NCBI RefSeq assembly: GCF_900105115.1
Contig: NZ_FNRV01000001.1
Span: 1,426,001-1,490,000 of the forward strand
Reading direction: 5' to 3'
Source of the DNA: Pseudomonas mohnii
GTDB taxonomy: Bacteria; Pseudomonadota; Gammaproteobacteria; Pseudomonadales; Pseudomonadaceae
Length of the DNA stretch: 64,000 nucleotides
A model generated the notes under the pieces. The model saw only the letters and a list, made by a program, of their open reading frames with translations, ran no database searches and was not told where the DNA came from. How positions within the stretch are numbered: the stretch's first letter is position 1; every line of letters starts with the position of its first letter. A program made the position numbers and the translations under genes. This document shows, in pieces, positions 59,909 to 64,000 of the stretch.

Positions 59909-62359
59909 ATGACCACCCCACTCCCCTGCTACCACTGCGCCCTGCCCGTCCCGGCCGGCAGCCGTTTCACCGCGGCGGTTCTCGGGCAAACCCGCGAGTT
60001 CTGCTGCCCGGGTTGCCAGGCGGTGGCCGAGGCAATTGTTGCCGGCGGGCTGGAAAACTATTACCAGCATCGCAGCGAAGCGTCGGCCAACCCTGAAGCG
60101 CTACCGGTGCAATTGGTGGACGAACTGGCGCTGTACGACCGCGCGGATGTGCAACAACCCTTTGTCCGCCACGAAGGCGAACTCGCCGAAACCACACTGT
60201 TGATGGAAGGCATCAGTTGCGCCGCCTGTGGCTGGCTGATCGAGAAACATCTGCGTGCACTGCCCGCCGTGGCCGAAGCGCGCCTGAACCTGTCCAACCA
60301 TCGCCTGCATGTCCGTTGGGCCGATGCCCAATTGCCGCTGAGCCAGGTGCTCGGCGAGTTGCGCCACATCGGTTACGCCGCCCACCCCTACCAGGCCGAC
60401 CGCGCCAGCGAACAACTGGCCAGCGAAAACCGCCGGGCCCTGCGTCAATTGGGCGTCGCCGGATTGCTGTGGTTCCAGGCGATGATGGCGACCATGGCCA
60501 CCTGGCCGGAATTCAACATCGACCTCAGCCCCGAACTGCACACGATCCTGCGCTGGGTCGCGCTGTTCCTCACCACCCCGATCGTGTTCTACAGCTGCGC
60601 ACCGTTCTTCAAAGGCGCAATGCGCGACCTGCGCACCCGGCACCTGACAATGGACGTTTCTGTGTCGCTGGCCATTGGCAGTGCCTACATCGCCGGAATC
60701 TGGACCTCGATCACCGGCGTGGGTGAACTGTATTTCGACGCCGTCGGCATGTTCGCGCTGTTCCTGCTGGCGGGGCGTTATCTGGAACGCCGCGCCCGGG
60801 AACGCACGGCCGCCGCCACCGCACAACTGGTCAATTTGCTGCCGGCCTCGTGCCTGCGCCTGAGTACGGACGGTCAGAGCGAACGCATCCTGCTCAGCGA
60901 ACTGCGCGTCGGCGATCAGGTGCTGGTGCACCCCGGCGCGATTCTCCCGGCCGACGGCAAGATCCTTGAGGGCCAGTCGAGCATCGACGAATCACTGCTC
61001 ACCGGCGAATACCTGCCACAGGCCAGGACCACGGGCGATGCGGTCACTGCGGGCACCCTGAACGTCGAAGGCGCGTTGACCGTGGAAGTCCAGGCCCTGG
61101 GTCAGGACACTCGTCTGTCCGCCATCGTCCGCCTGCTCGATCGCGCCCAGGCTGAAAAGCCAAGACTGGCGGAAATCGCCGACCGTGCGGCGCAATGGTT
61201 CCTCCTGCTGTCACTGATCGCCGCCGCTGCCATCGGCCTGCTGTGGTGGGAGCTGGATGCTTCGCGGGCCTTCTGGATTGTCCTGGCGATGCTGGTTGCG
61301 ACCTGCCCGTGCGCCCTGTCCCTGGCCACGCCGACAGCCCTCACCGCTGCCACCGGCACGTTGCACAAGCTGGGGCTGTTGTTGACGCGCGGCCATGTGC
61401 TCGAAGGCCTGAACCAGATCGATACGGTGATTTTCGACAAAACCGGAACCCTCACCGAAGGACGCCTGGCGTTACGCTCGATCCGCCCTCTCGGCGCCCT
61501 GGACAGCGATCAATGCCTGAGCCTCGCCGCCGCGCTGGAAAACCGCTCCGAACACCCGATTGCCCGCGCCTTTGGTCGTGCGCCACTGGCCGCCGAAGAC
61601 GTGCACAGCACCCCCGGCCTCGGCCTCGAAGGACGGGTCGGCGAGCAACGTTTGCGTATTGGCCAACCCGATTTTGTCTGCGAACTCAGTGGCACCGCCC
61701 TGCCATCGATGCCGGATGAAGCCGGGCAATGGCTGTTGCTCGGCGATACCCAGGGGCCGCTGGCGTGGCTGGTCCTCGACGACCGCCTGCGTGCCGATGC
61801 CCGCGCCCTGCTGGATGCCTGCAAGGCGCGTGGCTGGCACACATTGTTGCTGTCCGGCGACAGCTCGCCGATGGTCGCCAGTGTCGCCGCCGAGCTAGGC
61901 ATCGACGAAGCCCGCGGCGGATTGCGCCCGGACGACAAGCTGCAAGTCCTGCAACAGCTGCACAAGGAAGGTCGCAAGGTATTGATGCTCGGTGACGGGG
62001 TCAACGACGTGCCGGTGCTGGCGGCTGCCGACATCAGCGTGGCCATGGGTTCGGCCACCGATCTGGCGAAAACCAGTGCGGACGCGGTGCTGCTGTCCAA
62101 TCGTCTCGATGCCCTGGTGCAAGCCTTCAGCCTGGCGCGACGCACCCGTCGGGTAATCATCGAGAACCTGCTGTGGGCCGGGCTGTACAATGGCCTCATG
62201 TTGCCGTTCGCCGCCCTCGGCTGGATCACTCCGGTATGGGCCGCGGTCGGTATGTCCATCAGTTCGCTGACCGTGGTGCTGAACGCGCTGCGCCTGACTC
62301 GCCTGCCGAGCGCGCCCGCCACCAGTAGCACGCCACAAACCCGCCCGCTACCGGCCTGA
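59909..62359 (+). CDS. ccoI: Copper-translocating P-type ATPase CcoI (FixI)
   Basis: An 816-residue P1B ATPase. The N-terminus has a Cys-rich finger-like part (CYHCALP; FCCPGCQAVAEA) followed by a heavy-metal domain with CAAC at 104-107. Eight membrane helices include the CPC metal site (466-468). The phosphorylation motif is DKTGT with Asp510, then SEHP and GDGVNDVPVL. It exports Cu(I) slowly to supply CuB of cbb3. ATG at 59909; ccoS follows 22 bases after its stop. Confidence 0.95.
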   Translation: MTTPLPCYHCALPVPAGSRFTAAVLGQTREFCCPGCQAVAEAIVAGGLENYYQHRSEASANPEALPVQLVDELALYDRADVQQPFVRHEGELAETTLLMEGISCAACGWLIEKHLRALPAVAEARLNLSNHRLHVRWADAQLPLSQVLGELRHIGYAAHPYQADRASEQLASENRRALRQLGVAGLLWFQAMMATMATWPEFNIDLSPELHTILRWVALFLTTPIVFYSCAPFFKGAMRDLRTRHLTMDVSVSLAIGSAYIAGIWTSITGVGELYFDAVGMFALFLLAGRYLERRARERTAAATAQLVNLLPASCLRLSTDGQSERILLSELRVGDQVLVHPGAILPADGKILEGQSSIDESLLTGEYLPQARTTGDAVTAGTLNVEGALTVEVQALGQDTRLSAIVRLLDRAQAEKPRLAEIADRAAQWFLLLSLIAAAAIGLLWWELDASRAFWIVLAMLVATCPCALSLATPTALTAATGTLHKLGLLLTRGHVLEGLNQIDTVIFDKTGTLTEGRLALRSIRPLGALDSDQCLSLAAALENRSEHPIARAFGRAPLAAEDVHSTPGLGLEGRVGEQRLRIGQPDFVCELSGTALPSMPDEAGQWLLLGDTQGPLAWLVLDDRLRADARALLDACKARGWHTLLLSGDSSPMVASVAAELGIDEARGGLRPDDKLQVLQQLHKEGRKVLMLGDGVNDVPVLAAADISVAMGSATDLAKTSADAVLLSNRLDALVQAFSLARRTRRVIIENLLWAGLYNGLMLPFAALGWITPVWAAVGMSISSLTVVLNALRLTRLPSAPATSSTPQTRPLPA

Positions 62360-62381
62360 GCCGCGCGGGCATGGAGTCCAG

Positions 62382-62600
62382 ATGCCAGCTCTTTACGTGA
62401 TGATCCCGGCTGCACTGCTGATCGTGGCCATCGCTGTCTACATCTTCTTCTGGGCGGTCGACAGCGGGCAGTACGACGACCTCGACGGCCCGGCCCACAG
62501 CATCCTGTTCGACGACCAGGACCCGAACCACACCGCCGCAGTCGACGAGGCCAGCGGCCATCCGGCCAAACCCGACGACAAGGCGCCGCCCCATGCTTGA
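62382..62600 (+). CDS. ccoS: cbb3 maturation protein CcoS (FixS)
   Basis: A 72-residue single-helix protein: MPALYVMIPAALLIVAIAVY, then FFWAVDSGQYDDLDGPAHSIL, the FixS signature, and an acidic His-containing tail (DDQDPNHTAAVDEASGHP). CcoS is needed to insert cofactors into CcoN. Its stop overlaps the next gene by eight bases. Confidence 0.93.
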   Translation: MPALYVMIPAALLIVAIAVYIFFWAVDSGQYDDLDGPAHSILFDDQDPNHTAAVDEASGHPAKPDDKAPPHA

Positions 62601-63276
62601 ATTGGCGCCACTGTTGGTCTCGGCGTTGATACTCGGCCTGCTCGGGGGCGGTCATTGCCTGGGCATGTGCGGTGGCCTGATGGGCGCGCTGACCCTGGCG
62701 ATCCCCAAGGAACAACGCAGCCGCCGCTTTCGCCTGCTGCTGGCCTACAACCTCGGGCGCATTCTCAGCTATGCCACGGCCGGCCTGTTGATCGGCCTGG
62801 CGGGCTGGGCGGTGGCCAACAGTCCGGCGGCGATGTTCATGCGGGTGCTCGCCGGTTTGCTGCTGATCGCGATGGGCTTGTACCTCGCTGGCTGGTGGAG
62901 CGGCCTGACCCGCATCGAAAGCCTCGGACGCGGCCTGTGGCGGCATATCCAGCCGGTTGCCAACACACTGCTACCGGTGTCGAGCGTGCCCCGTGCGCTG
63001 CTCTTGGGTGCGCTCTGGGGCTGGTTGCCGTGCGGCCTGGTCTACAGCACGCTGCTGTGGTCGGCCAGTCAGGGCAATGCGCTGGACAGTGCGTTGCTGA
63101 TGCTGGCATTCGGGTTGGGCACCTGGCCGGTGCTGCTCGCCACGGGGCTGGCGGCCGAACGGGTGACGGCGCTGTTGCGCAAGCGCAGCGTGCGCATGGC
63201 CGGCGGGTTGCTGGTGATGCTGTTCGGCATCTGGACCTTGCCGGGGCCGCATCAGCATTGGCTCATGGGGCACTAG
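62593..63276 (+). CDS. TauE/SafE-like membrane protein of the cco cluster
   Basis: A 227-residue polytopic protein with six helices and a start ATG within the ccoS coding end. The first helix carries GGGHCLGMCGGL, a His-Cys-Met-Cys arrangement typical of the COG2836 group often labelled sulfite exporter or heavy-metal transporter. The overlap with ccoS and position between ccoI/ccoS and hemN suggest a role in copper or haem delivery, but no activity is established. Confidence 0.8.
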   Translation: MLELAPLLVSALILGLLGGGHCLGMCGGLMGALTLAIPKEQRSRRFRLLLAYNLGRILSYATAGLLIGLAGWAVANSPAAMFMRVLAGLLLIAMGLYLAGWWSGLTRIESLGRGLWRHIQPVANTLLPVSSVPRALLLGALWGWLPCGLVYSTLLWSASQGNALDSALLMLAFGLGTWPVLLATGLAAERVTALLRKRSVRMAGGLLVMLFGIWTLPGPHQHWLMGH

Positions 63277-63290
63277 ATCGGCGACGCGCC

Positions 63291-63360
63291 CTTCGCGAGC
63301 AGCCTCGCGGCCACCGTTGACCGCCCCCACCGGTGGAAAGCGAGCTTGATCGCGATGAGG
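63291..63360. repeat. Diverged REP pair
   Basis: CTTCGCGAGCAGCCTCGCGGCC and GGAAAGCGAGCTTGATCGCGATG in the gap before hemN. Confidence 0.5.
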
Positions 63361-63388
63361 CCCGCACTGACAGCACGAATTGCGAACT

Positions 63389-63402
63389 TTGACGCAAATC
63401 AA
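63389..63402 (+). promoter_or_regulatory. Anr/FNR box for hemN
   Basis: TTGACGCAAATCAA matches TTGAT-N4-ATCAA at 9 of 10 positions. Its centre is 41.5 bp upstream of a predicted start near 63437, and TAGACT (63425-63430) lies as the matching -10. The hemN ATG follows 30 bases after that start. Confidence 0.82.
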
Positions 63403-63466
63403 GATGCCCAATCGACGCAGCCCCTAGACTGGCCGACACTGCCAGCCTATCCGGGGGAACGCCCGC

Positions 63467-64000
63467 ATGATGCTCGACGCCATTCGTTGGGATACCGATT
63501 TGATCCGCCGTTATGACCTGGCGGGACCGCGCTATACCTCCTACCCGACCGCCGTGCAATTCAACAGCCAGGTCGGCACGTTCGACCTGTTTCACGCCCT
63601 GCGCGACAGCCGCAAGTCTCAGCGCCCGTTGTCGCTGTATGTGCATGTGCCGTTCTGCGCCAACATCTGTTACTACTGCGCCTGCAACAAAGTCATCACC
63701 AAGGATCGCGGCCGCGCCCAGCCCTACCTGCAGCGCCTGGAACAGGAAATCCAGTTGATCGCCTGCCACCTCGACCCCGCGCAAAAAGTCGAGCAACTGC
63801 ACTTTGGTGGCGGTACGCCAACCTTTCTCAGTCACGACGAACTGCGTCAGCTGATGGCTCACCTGCGCAAACATTTCAATCTGCTGGACGACGATTCCGG
63901 TGACTACGGTATCGAGATCGACCCCCGCGAGGCCGATTGGTCGACCATGGGGTTGCTCCGGGAGCTGGGTTTCAACCGGGTCAGTATCGGCCTGCAAGAC
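63467..64000 (+). CDS. hemN: Oxygen-independent coproporphyrinogen III dehydrogenase (partial)
   Basis: The first 178 residues of a radical-SAM enzyme, open to the window edge. The opening DLIRRYDLAGPRYTSYPTAVQF and the CxxxCxxCxC cluster (Cys64, Cys68, Cys71, Cys73 in HVPFCANICYYCACNK), followed by LHFGGGTPTFLS, identify HemN. It decarboxylates coproporphyrinogen III without oxygen, giving haem for low-oxygen respiration such as the cbb3 oxidases beside it. Two adjacent ATGs (63467, 63470); the rest of the gene lies outside the window. Confidence 0.95.
   Translation, partial: MMLDAIRWDTDLIRRYDLAGPRYTSYPTAVQFNSQVGTFDLFHALRDSRKSQRPLSLYVHVPFCANICYYCACNKVITKDRGRAQPYLQRLEQEIQLIACHLDPAQKVEQLHFGGGTPTFLSHDELRQLMAHLRKHFNLLDDDSGDYGIEIDPREADWSTMGLLRELGFNRVSIGLQD

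Overview
The window looks like chromosomal DNA of a fluorescent-group Pseudomonas. The reasons are the gene order sthA-apbE ... gap-mfd-csiV-like-SNF2-mtnP-like-nagZ-psrA-lexA-sulA ... topA ... fadAB ... uup, slt, pdxB, tusA, rlmM, acnA, aer, two tandem cbb3 oxidase operons and ccoGHIS-hemN; the uniformly high GC with C/G-ending codons; and many REP-type inverted repeats of the GTGGGAGCGAGCTTGCTCGCGA kind in the gaps. From memory the order runs parallel to P. aeruginosa PA2990-PA3020 and PA1546-PA1564, but the stretch between apbE and gap differs: instead of nqr genes it holds a citrate-type MFS transporter and an exopolysaccharide operon. I see no rRNA, tRNA, phage, insertion sequence or CRISPR.

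Layout. 1-3.0 kb: end of a glycerophosphodiester phosphodiesterase, soluble transhydrogenase sthA and lipoprotein apbE. 3.0-11.1 kb: citrate/tricarballylate-type symporter, then a minus-strand four-gene operon (HlyD-type fusion protein, secreted (alpha/alpha)6-type protein, BcsA-like GT2 synthase with a PilZ-like tail, OprM-like outer-membrane lipoprotein) preceded by an AT-rich promoter region. 11.2-24.8 kb: long-form GAPDH, transcription-repair coupling factor, CsiV-like protein, SWIM-SNF2 helicase, nucleoside phosphorylase, nagZ, psrA with a double operator, the lexA-sulA SOS operon and two small conserved proteins. 24.9-33 kb: topA, a DUF1653 protein, fadBA, a candidate sRNA locus, a membrane-anchored hypothetical and a UspA protein. 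33-47 kb: uup, slt, an MsbA-like ABC exporter, a 59-residue protein, pdxB, a MATE pump, tusA, rlmM and acnA. 47-64 kb: CPBP protease, aerotaxis receptor aer, a hydrolase, ccoNOQP-2, ccoNOQP-1, ccoGHIS, a TauE/SafE-like protein and the start of hemN.

How it works together. The last 16 kb is a low-oxygen respiration island: an oxygen/redox taxis receptor, two high-affinity terminal oxidases, their copper and assembly machinery and oxygen-independent haem synthesis, with Anr/FNR-type boxes in front of ccoN2 (50409-50422) and hemN (63389-63402). The psrA operator pair and the fadBA operon fit fatty-acid-responsive control. lexA-sulA carries one perfect and one imperfect SOS box. The least described module is the polysaccharide synthase/tripartite export operon at 4.5-10.5 kb.
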